Source: Agaricus subrufescens
Lineage: Eukaryota; Basidiomycota; Agaricomycetes; Agaricales; Agaricaceae
Reading direction: 5' to 3'
Length of the DNA stretch: 64,000 nucleotides
NCBI GenBank assembly: GCA_029945375.1
Contig: CM057058.1
Span: 3,658,001-3,722,000 of the forward strand
Shown: piece by piece, positions 12,254 to 21,941 of the stretch
Layout: each line of letters opens with the position of its first letter
How positions within the stretch are numbered: position 1 is the first letter of the stretch
Position numbers and translations under genes: made by a program
Notes under the pieces: model-generated
The model's input: the letters and a program-made list of their open reading frames with translations, nothing else
The model's database searches: none
What the model was told of the DNA's origin: nothing

Positions 12254-12981
12254 GAGGAAACGTGTGTGCTGACGGCAGTGGGAACTAAAAGAAGATGGTG
12301 CTATACATCCCAGCTGGCGAACACGTCGTTAATATAGTAACCGCGATCCATTCTTCCCACAAACCCTCTCATTCTCGGTTCCTTGGAGGTTCCGGACAGC
12401 TTCTGGGAACGCCGCAATTCGCACAACATTTATATTTACTTTTTTTTTTTTTCCTATTTTTCTTTTTAAACGCAACCCCATTGGATTAATCACCGCGCGT
12501 CCACAAATCATACCAAAATATAACTTGATGTTACTCATGTCTTTATCGCTTCTGGGTCGCTGCAACTGATATATTGCTGCTTCTCGGCTATTACATCACC
12601 TGATCATGAAGTGGGGGATCCTCACGAGCACATTGTCTCCTAGCAATCCGATCGTACCCCAGTAGTTGCATCATGTCTCTATTGCCACCCAAATTGAAAT
12701 CCCCACTTCCCGAATTTGAAGTTCTAGGTACCGTCCACGGAGGTAAAATGAAGCGAATAACACGCAATATACGGTAACCACCCAAGTGGCAGTTAACTCG
12801 GTGACTAGAACTGTCCTATAGCTTCATGATACATGACAGAATATACGCTAGTGTGTGTGATTGATAGCAGAACTATAGATTTGATCACTGATGCCCGGAA
12901 ATAACAGGCACCTAGACCCGGTCCATGTGAAAAACTCCCCTGCGAAAGTAAGACTCACTATTACCAACCCTACATGTCTTC
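12254..12981. other. Intergenic, upstream of aldehyde dehydrogenase copy 2
   Basis: Contains a T-rich run near 12440-12454 and no convincing coding sequence. It ends at the target-site duplication of the LINE. Confidence 0.5.
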
Positions 12982-12998
12982 TGTCGAATGGAACGTTC
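12982..12998. repeat. 17-bp target-site duplication, left
   Basis: TGTCGAATGGAACGTTC occurs here and again at 19517-19533, directly bordering the LINE. The poly(T) that represents the poly(A) tail begins at the next base. Confidence 0.95.
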
Positions 12999-13563
12999 TT
13001 TTTTTTTTTTTAAACAATCAAAATTTTATATACCGAGGCGCAAAGGCAGACCGGTCCTACATACATGCCTGTACATAGAGTTATCTAAGCAGAAACATAA
13101 CCAAAAGAGGAAACGTAACCCGAGAAAGACTATATCTCACAATGAAAATACAATGTCCTTAAGTCCGAAGACCTAGAGGTCATCTGTCCGATAGCGAAGG
13201 GACCAGAGATAAGAGGAAAGCATAAACCACCCCAAGACCACTCCCCGCGCCAAAATGATAGCACTCACCCAATCAGTCTCCTACGCCATCCCAGGCCAGG
13301 ATCCACGGCATCCACATCACCGCTATCGCCCATACAGAGCCACTAAGGGAATATCATCCCCGGGACCCGAGGTTTTACCCTCCATAAGTGTAAGTCGTTC
13401 TAGACATGGAAGACAGGTGGGGAATACCCGCCTTAGCCCATCCCATCGACGATACACCGCCCCCAATCCCAGGTCACCCGTCGAGACCCCAAGAACGAAT
13501 CACAGATCCGCTTCCTCCATATCACCTGATACCCCAAGACAGCCAAGACCGAACAGGCCCCCA

Positions 13564-16500
13564 CTAACCTTGTGCCCGCTCCGGAGGCGAGTCAAACGAG
13601 AACATCCAAGGGTTAGCCTCGATGAACTCGAAAAAGGGACCAGTATCCTCAGGAACCCCGAAGAAGTTCCTGGGACGAGAAACACGGGAACAATCCCGCA
13701 AAAGATGAGTCCGCGTCTGATAAGCACCAGTACCACAGCCCTCGCAGTCGGAGCGCCCCCCTAGATTGAATCGGTCACGGAACTCCCCGATAGGGGCATG
13801 ACCAAGAATACACCGGGTAACCGACGCGAAAAACTTCGCATCGAATTGCCCGAAGCGATGAAGCCAAGGCCCATTATTCACATAAGTGGGCTTCAGCCGT
13901 TTAGGGCGGAAACGAAGATCCTTACCCTGCACGTCCTCAGTCCAAAGATCGAGGAAGTAATGGCCACGGTAGTCGGGGTCCGAAAACTTTCGCTTCCAGT
14001 CCTCCAAACACCAGTCGGACAGGTCCTTACGGACCTTGTGAAGAGTGGTCTTTGGGTTAACACCCAAAGGCCGGAAATAGGCCGCTTCCTTGGCAAAGAC
14101 GTGGGCCTCGTGGTGGTACCTCCATTTGAGTGCAGACCGCACCCTAACAAAGGCGATTTCAGCCTCGGGATTCACCGAGAGCCAATAGCGAAGAAGGGAG
14201 CACATAGCGAGGGAGTGCTCCTGGCCCGAGTGAGGACGACAATCTAAGGCGAGCTCCGCCATAGTTATCGAATCCGTAAAGACAGTGATGGAGGAGGTGT
14301 CGGGAAAGGCAGTAGCCTCCGCCACCCCCCACCTAATGGATGCGAGCTCCGTGTCCGCAGACGTAGAGAGCCCCTCGTAATGACGGGAGGACCGAACGCG
14401 CCTCCCGCCATGGAAAACAAGGGCCGCCGCAATGGCTTCCCTCTGCCCCTTAGGGTCCACCGACGCATCAGTGGCCACTATCGAGGCGTTACTCTCCAGG
14501 GCCTTAGCCCGGAAGTCTTCAAGAATCTGCACGAACGCAGCATCCTTGGTATCATTGGGGATGTCGATCACGTGGACCCTCTTGGCCCATAGATCCATGA
14601 CCCGACGACCAGGTTGTGCTTCCTCAGAGTCCGCATCAAAGCGCTCCTCCAGGGACGCGAGATTCACAGAGTGGGCAAAGACGGGGGACTTAACCGACTT
14701 GCCAAAATTATCCCAGTGCCACTTGTGCTTGAAAGCCCCAGCAGCTCCCCCCCGTCCCAGCAAAGACCGGATCGGGTGGTTGACGGAAAGTGTTTTAACT
14801 CGATAAGAAGACCTCTCGACGAGTTTTTTGATGTGAAGGTGGATCGGGATGAGGCCAGCGATAGACTCAACTCCACCAGACGGGGAGGTGCGAAACGCAC
14901 CCGTAATCCATATAGCAGCACGGCGCTGCATCTTCCTGTAGGACTCCATCAGACCCTTACAACGGGTTCCAAGATGGGACCAGAGTTCGCACCCATACGT
15001 GGCCACAGGGACCACGCACGTGCGATAGAGAAGCCTCTTCTGGACCGGGGCAAGGCCCCGGATCGAATTGCCGAGCATGCCCATGGCTCTCACCATAGTA
15101 AATGCCCGCGTCGTATAGAACCGGACGTGCTCAGAGAACGTGAGCTTCCGGTCGAAGAAGAAGCCCAGGTACCGCCAGGTGGCCTTAGGCCGAAGAGGAT
15201 TGTCAGCCCCATTAGGGCCCACAGGAAGAGAGACAGGCGGATTAAGATCATTCCGCCGTCTGGAAAAATGGAAGAGCTCTGACTTCGAGTGCTCCATAGT
15301 GAGACCAAAGTCAGAGAGAGTGCGGTACATAATCTCATAGGCCTGCGCGAGCTTAGAGACGTTCCCGTCAAGGGTACGCGACTGGCAGATTATGGTGCCA
15401 TCGTCAACGTAAGAAAGGAGGTCGCACTCGAGGTGAGTGCTCCTCACACGGAATGCCCGTATGACACCCGCAAAATACAAGGCCGACAAGACGGGCGACA
15501 GAGCAGAGCCCTGCCCCACCCCCACATCGGCCCGCATAGGATCAGATCGGTCCGGTCCCCACATATAGCAGGTCTCCCTCTCGACAAGATAAGAAGCAAA
15601 GAACCTCCCAACCGAGTCGGGAAATCCCTGCCGCTTAATAATCGCCACCAGCAAATCATGGTTAAGCGATGGGAAGAACTGAGCGACATCGAAGGCGATG
15701 ACACTGGTGTCGAGATTATGAGCCCACCCAGTCTTGACAAGGTGAACCAGGAAGGCGCCAGCGTCCAAAGTGGAGCGCTGACGGATACCACCAAACTGTT
15801 CCGGAGTGAAAAGGTTAAACTTGACCCCCTCGAATTGGAGCCGCGTGGAGATCATCTTCTCGATGAGCTTGCCCAAAGTATTAAGGAGCACTATAGGCCG
15901 GTACGCCCTAGGGGTGGAGTAATCCGCCTTACCCGGTTTCGGAATGATGACCGAGGGGGAGGATTTGAAATAGTCCGGCCAGAAGCCCACCCTAAGGCAA
16001 GCATCCGCCAGACGCCGCACAAGGAGAGAGGTCTCCTCGTACGGCAGTACCGCCTTGAGGTGCCTCCACGTGATGTGGTCGGGCCCAGGAGAAGAACGGG
16101 TAGAGCAAGCCCGAAGGGCATCACTCATCTCCGCGTGACTGAAAGGAGGCCACTCGCATTCGGGAACACGAGGAAGCTCTTCCAAGCATGAGAAATCAAC
16201 AGGGAGCGAGGCCCCCCCATTATAGGTCGAATGGAGCGCGTTCCACAGGTCCGCAAGCTCGACACAAGGCTTCCCCTGATGCACAATGGCCTCAAAGGAA
16301 GGAGTAACCCTCGGTCCGGTCCAGGCCATCAAATCCCATGGCCTCTGATCCGTTTCAGCAACCTTCTTGATGCGTTCATCGAAGAAGGCCCGCTTAGCCC
16401 GCCTGACAGCCTGCTTGAAAAGGGACCTACTCTCCCTGGATCGCTCCAGCAAGTGAAAATCCCGCGCTTCACTACATTCCCTGTTCCACCAGGACTTGGA

Positions 16501-17460
16501 ATGCGTAGTGATGACCTTCTCCACGGAATGGGCAAGCCAAGCCGCAGAGAAACAACCAGAAATCGCCCACGCGCACTCCTGGATGAGGGCCGGAGACCCC
16601 AGGTCGTCGCAACGTACCCGGGAAAGCTCCCTTATGAGCTGACCGGTGAAGGCACCCTCCTCCTCCGATTCACGCTTGATTACTCGTCGCACGATCCGCA
16701 CATGGGAGTCGGCGATCTTGAGCTTAGTAATGATGGGAACATGGTCAGAAGACCCCGTCCCCTCATGATAGAGAAGGGGCTGCTCCCCCCCCTCAAAGTG
16801 AATGCCGGTAAAGACCAAGTCAATAACCGACCCGTTGAGGCGACGATCATGCGGAAAGTGCGTGTCGCCGTGGTTCGAAGGTCTCCTCCAAAAGAGACCA
16901 ACGTCAGATGAGACCTCCATGAGGGCTTGAGAAGGAGCACGATGGTGCCGAACCCGTGGGTCCCACACCTCCGAGTGAAGGTTGAAGTCACCCCCCATGT
17001 AGGCGAGGTTGGGAAGCGAGTCGACCACCTGGGACAAGTGGTAAACTGCAGTATTCCTGCCATCGTTGTAGACATTGGCCAGGAACATAGAGCCCCCTGC
17101 TGGAGAGACAGAGAGCAGAAGAACGTCCGGGTGATCAACGAGATCTACCCGATGAGCCGGACGAAGAAGCTTGAGACGCCGGTGGACATAAGCAGCCACA
17201 CGAGCGTCCTTGGAGGGCAGGGGCCTGGGCTCGATAAGGAGCCAATCAGGATGGATGGGAAGCCCAACCACCGGTTCCCCCTCGAGGGTAGCCGATGAGT
17301 GGGTATGACGTATGAGCCGCCTAGGAGGCTCCTGAATAAACAAAATATTGCAGAAACGACAGTTCGCGAGTAGATACTCGACGTGCGGCCAAGACCGATT
17401 AACGTTCTGAGTAAGGACAGTGAGTTCTCTCAACGGTGTACTAGGGGGGTCCCTAGACAT
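13564..17460 (-). CDS. LINE ORF2: endonuclease, reverse transcriptase and RNase H
   Basis: Polyprotein that nicks target DNA and copies the element RNA at the nick. The ATG at 17460-17458 (MSRDPPSTPL) lies inside ORF1's last codons; an in-frame extension to 17748 exists but overlaps ORF1 more. The endonuclease has NVNRS, IQEPP, GGDFNLH and SDHVPI. Reverse transcriptase blocks are SPGPDHITW, YRPIVLLNTLGKLIEKMI, AFDVAQFFPS, GVGQGSALSP and the catalytic YVDD. RNase H shows ATDAS, ADTELASI and TDS, supplying its acidic residues. The end holds CEGCGTGAYQTRTHLLRDC, a likely zinc finger. About 1298 residues with no stop or frameshift. Confidence 0.93.
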   Translation of the reverse strand: MSRDPPSTPLRELTVLTQNVNRSWPHVEYLLANCRFCNILFIQEPPRRLIRHTHSSATLEGEPVVGLPIHPDWLLIEPRPLPSKDARVAAYVHRRLKLLRPAHRVDLVDHPDVLLLSVSPAGGSMFLANVYNDGRNTAVYHLSQVVDSLPNLAYMGGDFNLHSEVWDPRVRHHRAPSQALMEVSSDVGLFWRRPSNHGDTHFPHDRRLNGSVIDLVFTGIHFEGGEQPLLYHEGTGSSDHVPIITKLKIADSHVRIVRRVIKRESEEEGAFTGQLIRELSRVRCDDLGSPALIQECAWAISGCFSAAWLAHSVEKVITTHSKSWWNRECSEARDFHLLERSRESRSLFKQAVRRAKRAFFDERIKKVAETDQRPWDLMAWTGPRVTPSFEAIVHQGKPCVELADLWNALHSTYNGGASLPVDFSCLEELPRVPECEWPPFSHAEMSDALRACSTRSSPGPDHITWRHLKAVLPYEETSLLVRRLADACLRVGFWPDYFKSSPSVIIPKPGKADYSTPRAYRPIVLLNTLGKLIEKMISTRLQFEGVKFNLFTPEQFGGIRQRSTLDAGAFLVHLVKTGWAHNLDTSVIAFDVAQFFPSLNHDLLVAIIKRQGFPDSVGRFFASYLVERETCYMWGPDRSDPMRADVGVGQGSALSPVLSALYFAGVIRAFRVRSTHLECDLLSYVDDGTIICQSRTLDGNVSKLAQAYEIMYRTLSDFGLTMEHSKSELFHFSRRRNDLNPPVSLPVGPNGADNPLRPKATWRYLGFFFDRKLTFSEHVRFYTTRAFTMVRAMGMLGNSIRGLAPVQKRLLYRTCVVPVATYGCELWSHLGTRCKGLMESYRKMQRRAAIWITGAFRTSPSGGVESIAGLIPIHLHIKKLVERSSYRVKTLSVNHPIRSLLGRGGAAGAFKHKWHWDNFGKSVKSPVFAHSVNLASLEERFDADSEEAQPGRRVMDLWAKRVHVIDIPNDTKDAAFVQILEDFRAKALESNASIVATDASVDPKGQREAIAAALVFHGGRRVRSSRHYEGLSTSADTELASIRWGVAEATAFPDTSSITVFTDSITMAELALDCRPHSGQEHSLAMCSLLRYWLSVNPEAEIAFVRVRSALKWRYHHEAHVFAKEAAYFRPLGVNPKTTLHKVRKDLSDWCLEDWKRKFSDPDYRGHYFLDLWTEDVQGKDLRFRPKRLKPTYVNNGPWLHRFGQFDAKFFASVTRCILGHAPIGEFRDRFNLGGRSDCEGCGTGAYQTRTHLLRDCSRVSRPRNFFGVPEDTGPFFEFIEANPWMFSFDSPPERAQG

Positions 17461-19393
17461 GTCGAGAGGACGGGATGGGCATTTGAGAGGCGCTCTTGGA
17501 CGAGCGCATCTCAGAATATTTCCTCTGGATCCAAGCCCGGTCAAACCGGTGTTTCCAGAAGACACATTTGCGGTCAGAAGCCGCGTGAGGACCCCTACAA
17601 TTGGGGCACATGAAAGGGTGCGGGCACGGCTCACCCGGGGGCGTAGCCGGGACCGGCGGTTTAGCCTTGGGATGCCCCTTGCAGCAGGCCGCAGAGGAGC
17701 GATGAGAGGAGGGGGTGTGAGGCCCCAGGCAGCGATCGCAGCGAGCAAATTGCTCCCTGCAGACGGACGAGATGTGCCCCCATTTCCAGCAGCGCTGGCA
17801 CTGGGGAGTGCCCGGATGGGCCTTAGCAGCTTGAACCCTAAGGATCAAGTTGCGGAAATGGATGGGGCGACCAGCGAGCTGCTTGAGAACGCCACCGGAC
17901 TTGGAGTCCCATACCTCGAACCACGCGGTGGACGTGTCAGAAGTACGGGTGTTAGACGCCAACCTAATAGGGCCAGCGAGGGAAATGAGGTGAGACAGAG
18001 AGGAGGCGCGAAGCGCTTCCTCAACCGCTGCCGGGGAGGTGGGTGAGCCATCTCCAGCAAAACGGGGGACATCCAGGATCTTGCAGTAAGACCTGGAGGC
18101 CGGCATCGAGAGCGAGAGGGCGGGGATGACTTCCCCCTCTCTAGGATAGACCCGGTTGAGACCCTCCGCGCAGAGGTCAACCATGGCCTGTGTTGTGATG
18201 GCGATATTGGTGGCCAGAGACCAACCCCTATACGCCCTAGATGTGGCCTCGACTCGAAGCTTCGAGTTAGAGGCGGAGAGGTGCTTGTTCAGAGACTCAG
18301 TGCACCTAACTAAATCAAGATCGAAGGCCGAGCCATCCCGAACCTCGACAAGGATTTGACGGCGGGTGGGACCGCCAGTAGTAGACTTGAGGGCAGGACG
18401 CCCTTTAGCAGACGAGGAGGGACCATTACCAGTCGCCTGACGGTGCAAGGCAATGATCTGGTCCGAGGACAAGTTAGGGAACGCCTGCGCAAGAGCAACA
18501 AGGCCGTTCACGGGGGCCACGTCCTTATTCCCAGAAGGACGCGCTTTCTGGGCGGGGGTAGTGGCAGCAGCGGCCGCATAGGACCGCTTAGGAGGTGGGC
18601 CCTTGGGCCTAGGAGGAGCCTGAGGACCAATGGCGGGGTTGCGAGGAGCGCCCCTAGCAAAGCCGGGGGCCTTCTTAGGCTTAGAGACACGGGCGGGGGG
18701 AGCAGCCCCACGATCCATGTCAGTGTCTACATCTCCCCCTGGTGCCTGGGGCGCTGGGGCTGGAAGAGACGGGGGAAAGAGGGCCTGGACCGTCTCATAG
18801 GGAGAGGACGTAGACCCATGATGAGGGAACCTGACCGCGCCCCAGGGGTCGCGGCCTGCAAAATCTGAGACCATGGCAATGCCCTTGCCCAGGGCCTGTA
18901 AGACGGCATCATCGAAGTTGCCAAGAGATCTGCCGCTGAACGCGTTCAAAAACGTGTGCGCGGCCTGGAGCGAGGCAGCCACAGCCGCCGCATTCGCCTC
19001 AATCCCCGCCGCATGGCTAAGGGTGAGGGGGGAAGGAGCAAGATCCTGAACCTCACCCCCAGAACCAGGGGTGGGGGAGGATGGGCGAGTCGGGGGGCGC
19101 GAGACATCTTGTCGTTGCCTAGGAGTGTGGGGGCTACCCGGGGCCGGTTGGATCCTCGTCCCACCGAGCGCCTCCAAAGGAAGCTGGGAAGAGGAGGAGA
19201 GAGAGGGGAACAGGCCAGACGACACAGAACCCCTTGGGATACGAGACGGGCCTGTAGAGGGCTGGTCATGCTGAGACTTGAGCCAGTCATCCAAGGATTC
19301 CTGGCTAGAGGACCTGGCCTTAGAGGGAGGCCTAGAGAGCCTCCCCTGCCTATCCCCTTTGGCAGAAGAACGACCACGAGACTGGGTCGACAT
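17453..19393 (-). CDS. LINE ORF1: gag-like nucleic-acid-binding protein
   Basis: Structural protein expected to coat element RNA. The start at 19393 gives MSTQSRGRSS; another ATG lies five codons upstream at 19408. The first half is Pro/Ser-rich and basic. The end carries zinc knuckles: CQRCWKWGHISSVC fits C-x2-C-x4-H-x4-C, followed by CDRC...H...CC and CPNCRGPHAASDRKC. The stop TAG at 17455-17453 overlaps the ORF2 start within ATGTCTAG, which points to termination-reinitiation for making ORF2. About 646 residues. Confidence 0.9.
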   Translation of the reverse strand: MSTQSRGRSSAKGDRQGRLSRPPSKARSSSQESLDDWLKSQHDQPSTGPSRIPRGSVSSGLFPSLSSSSQLPLEALGGTRIQPAPGSPHTPRQRQDVSRPPTRPSSPTPGSGGEVQDLAPSPLTLSHAAGIEANAAAVAASLQAAHTFLNAFSGRSLGNFDDAVLQALGKGIAMVSDFAGRDPWGAVRFPHHGSTSSPYETVQALFPPSLPAPAPQAPGGDVDTDMDRGAAPPARVSKPKKAPGFARGAPRNPAIGPQAPPRPKGPPPKRSYAAAAATTPAQKARPSGNKDVAPVNGLVALAQAFPNLSSDQIIALHRQATGNGPSSSAKGRPALKSTTGGPTRRQILVEVRDGSAFDLDLVRCTESLNKHLSASNSKLRVEATSRAYRGWSLATNIAITTQAMVDLCAEGLNRVYPREGEVIPALSLSMPASRSYCKILDVPRFAGDGSPTSPAAVEEALRASSLSHLISLAGPIRLASNTRTSDTSTAWFEVWDSKSGGVLKQLAGRPIHFRNLILRVQAAKAHPGTPQCQRCWKWGHISSVCREQFARCDRCLGPHTPSSHRSSAACCKGHPKAKPPVPATPPGEPCPHPFMCPNCRGPHAASDRKCVFWKHRFDRAWIQRKYSEMRSSKSASQMPIPSSRHV

Positions 19394-19516
19394 ATAGCAC
19401 GCAAACACGGAGGTTTACTAGAAAAGCAACAGGTGTAGAGACGATTTCAGACGACGAGCAGGTGTTTACACTTGTTTACTACTTAATCTAGGTGGCGGTA
19501 CCAGATCAAGAAGCGA

Positions 19517-19533
19517 TGTCGAATGGAACGTTC
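19517..19533. repeat. 17-bp target-site duplication, right
   Basis: Second copy of TGTCGAATGGAACGTTC, at the 5' end of the LINE. Identical to 12982-12998. Confidence 0.95.
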
Positions 19534-19745
19534 AAAGATAATTAAGTACAAGGTAACATCACGAGTGGCGATTGGTGGGGCTCGGAGGAAGATCCATTTA
19601 TCCAATGGTGATGACGGAGAAAATGGCTAATGAAAAAGTCATACATGGGACAACAAAAAAATAGAAGCAGAAACAAAAACAAAAGCAAGCTATTAGTACG
19701 TACTGCTACATAATATAGCCCAGAAAAGAAAGGATCAGAAGATAT

Positions 19746-21839
19746 CTAAGCAGATCCGGGTACCTCCAACTTAGCAATCACATCAGCTGCACCGACTTCC
19801 TTCACAGACACCATCAATCCCATGTCAGTACCTACAACAAACTTCACTTCCACCGTAGTCAACGTCCTCCCGGCATGAGCCGATTTACCTTTCACTTTGA
19901 TACCTGCTTTCGCTTCGAACTGGATGACACCCAATAAGGTTTCTTTGGTGATCGTCTTATGCTTGACTTCAATTTCTTCTTCCTCTTCCTCCTCTTCGTC
20001 GTCGGAGATGTCAGGTTTGGGAGGTTTGATTGTCTCAATTCTGATACCTTCTTTCACCTCCCAAACTTCCATGGCAACTTTACTCGATTCCGACAATTCT
20101 ACATCAAACCGAACCGCCCTCCTCGCCGGCAGTGCCGTCTCCTTCTGAATGCCGGCCACCCACAGTCCACCCATATTAATTTCGGTTGCCGGATCCGAAT
20201 TCGGTAAAAGGACGCCGAGAGTTCGAGAAGTAACGCTGACGTCACCCGATTTTGAATTTTGACTTGTGAAAGCGGATTTGAGTTCTTCATCGATGATGGT
20301 TGATATGAGATGTGCCTGTACAGCACATCCTCTAGCGAGGATAGTTGTGGGATCACCGATACCACCACCAACGACAGTACCACGCGTGAAAGGGGTTTCG
20401 ACGTCCTCACGGAATCCGCATGACGTAACGATATGCTCATCTAATCCAGGAAGCGAAGTACTTCCGCCCAAATAAACGATCTCGTCGATATCATGTGAGT
20501 CTAGGGAACTAGATTCAAGGAGTGATGTTATGGCGTTGCCGATGGAGACGTATACTGATCTAGTGACAAGGTCGAATCGCATGCGATTGATTGAGCCGGT
20601 ATAATCAACACCGTCTTTGAGGGATTCAATAGTGCAAGTCGCAGCTCCGGGTGATGCACTGATAGTACGTTTTGTGTGTTCGAGTGCAAGGCGGAGTTTA
20701 GCTTCTGCACGTTTATCTTGAATGTCAGTGGCTGGTGCGACCGTAAGCGGGATTTTAGTTTTCTTCGTAAACTCGGAAGAAAAGTGTTTGATTAATTTAT
20801 CATCGATGGCGTCACCACCGACGGAAGGTGTGTTGGATGATGCGAGAACATGAACGAGACCAGAGCGAATAGACAGGACGGTGATGCTGGTTGAAGACGC
20901 CCCAACATCGACTAGGAGCTGGGTACGGTCGGGGGAAAGAGGGGATTCCCATGACTCGGCGGTAGTCGTAGTTGCGGCAGCACCGGCCTCATCGAGGAGT
21001 TGAAGCACATTGACACCTGTTTCAGTGGCGGCCTTTTCTAATGCAGTTCTTTGGGCGTCCGTGAACCAGGGAGGAACGGTGATAACGGCATCCTTGACTT
21101 TTTTGCCAAGGAAGGCCTCAGCGGAGGTGAGAAGGGAGCGGATGAAGATGGTAGTGACCTCGTCCGCGGTGAGGTAGCGATCTACACGCACAGGTTCCGA
21201 CTGTGGTGTGGGGATTTTTGAAGCAGAAGGGGTATTATAATTGGAGGTGTGATTCGCGAGCGTGCTTCCAGGTCTGATAGGAAGCGGGGCAGGCGCAGGT
21301 TGTAGGACAGAGACCTTGTATGCAGGAACATCCGGTAGATCCGGGTGTTGGATGACAGCGGCAGATACGTTCAGAGTAGATTGGGGTATTTCGGAAAACC
21401 TGGGCCACTGGGTGAGCTAGTGAAGGTGACGTTGAGAGAAACGAACGACCTTTTGCCGAGGATATTCCTGAATCCAGTGATGGTATTTTGCGAATTTTTG
21501 ACAAGCTGAACCTTTGCCTGATTGCCTATATACTGATCAAAGGATCGGTCAAAAGCAGAGATCCCCGAAGCAGACTAAGCTACCATTTCCTCGCCGTGGA
21601 ACGAGATGGCACACGCTATCTGGCGCTCTCCATCCTCGTTCGCGATGCACTCTGCGAGCCCTTCCTGGGATCCAAGATCAGCGGCGGAAAAAAAAAAGAA
21701 ATCGCGGGGAGCCGACCTTTGTGAAGACGGCTATCGACGCGTAGGAGCTGCCGAGGTTGATGCCGATGACGGGCGGGAGAGTCGTGAGCTCTGAGGGCGG
21801 CTCGGGGCGGCCATTGGGGAGGCGGGGAGTCGAGCTCAT
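19746..21839 (-). CDS. ssz1: Ribosome-associated Hsp70-like chaperone Ssz1
   Basis: Atypical Hsp70 that, with zuotin, forms the ribosome-associated complex helping nascent chains fold. Exons that keep phase are 21839-21717, 21664-21584, 21532-21450 and 21399-19746, giving 646 aa. The ATPase fold begins IGINLGSSYASIAVF and shows the lid-side HGEEM and YIGNQAK, then DAVITVPPWF, LLDEAGAAA, VDVGASSTS and VYLGGSTSLPG. The C-terminal part has an acidic stretch (DISDDEEEE) and ends LEVPGSA, without an EEVD tail, as expected for Ssz1. Donors of introns 1 and 3 read GTCGGC and GTCGTT, weak matches to the consensus. The gene diverges from UBP14 with about 100 bp between the start codons. Confidence 0.9.
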
Positions 21840-21941
21840 GTCGGGCGCACGAACAAAACAAATTTCGCCCGTGCAGAATATCAGGCGCACGTGACCGGGG
21901 ACGATGATCTTACGTAAAGATAGATTGTGGCGCCTCTGCTG
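21840..21941. promoter_or_regulatory. Shared divergent promoter of SSZ1 and UBP14
   Basis: Only 102 bp separate the two start codons, so the promoters of both genes must overlap here or extend into coding sequence. No clear TATA box is visible, in contrast to the NACHT genes. Confidence 0.6.

Larger units (their letters stand above)
12999..19516 (-). mobile_element. Full-length LINE (non-LTR) retrotransposon
   Basis: A 6.5-kb element read on the minus strand. It has a short 5' leader (19516-19394), ORF1, ORF2, a 3' UTR of about 0.55 kb and a poly(A) tail seen as 13 T at 12999-13011. A perfect 17-bp target-site duplication flanks it. Both ORFs are fully open, so the copy is probably young and may be able to move. 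The domain order is a zinc-knuckle ORF1, then an ORF2 with apurinic-type endonuclease, reverse transcriptase, RNase H and a terminal Cys/His finger. That order fits the Tad/I-like LINE groups known from fungi; the exact clade needs a tree. The element sits just 3' of SSZ1 and reads in the same direction. It looks more G+C-rich than its surroundings. Confidence 0.95.

Noticed and set aside
13255..13764. Plus-strand ORF of 169 codons at the 3' end of the LINE
   Set aside because: Antisense to the LINE 3' UTR and the end of ORF2; basic, low-complexity and without a domain.
14614..16911. Long plus-strand ORFs (14614-15282, 15289-16191, 16231-16911) opposite LINE ORF2
   Set aside because: They lie wholly antisense to a complete reverse transcriptase frame, have no domain, and arise from the G+C-rich codon use of the element.
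17420..19438. Plus-strand ORFs of 160-208 codons opposite LINE ORF1
   Set aside because: Arg/Gly-rich antisense shadows of the zinc-knuckle protein; no independent signal.
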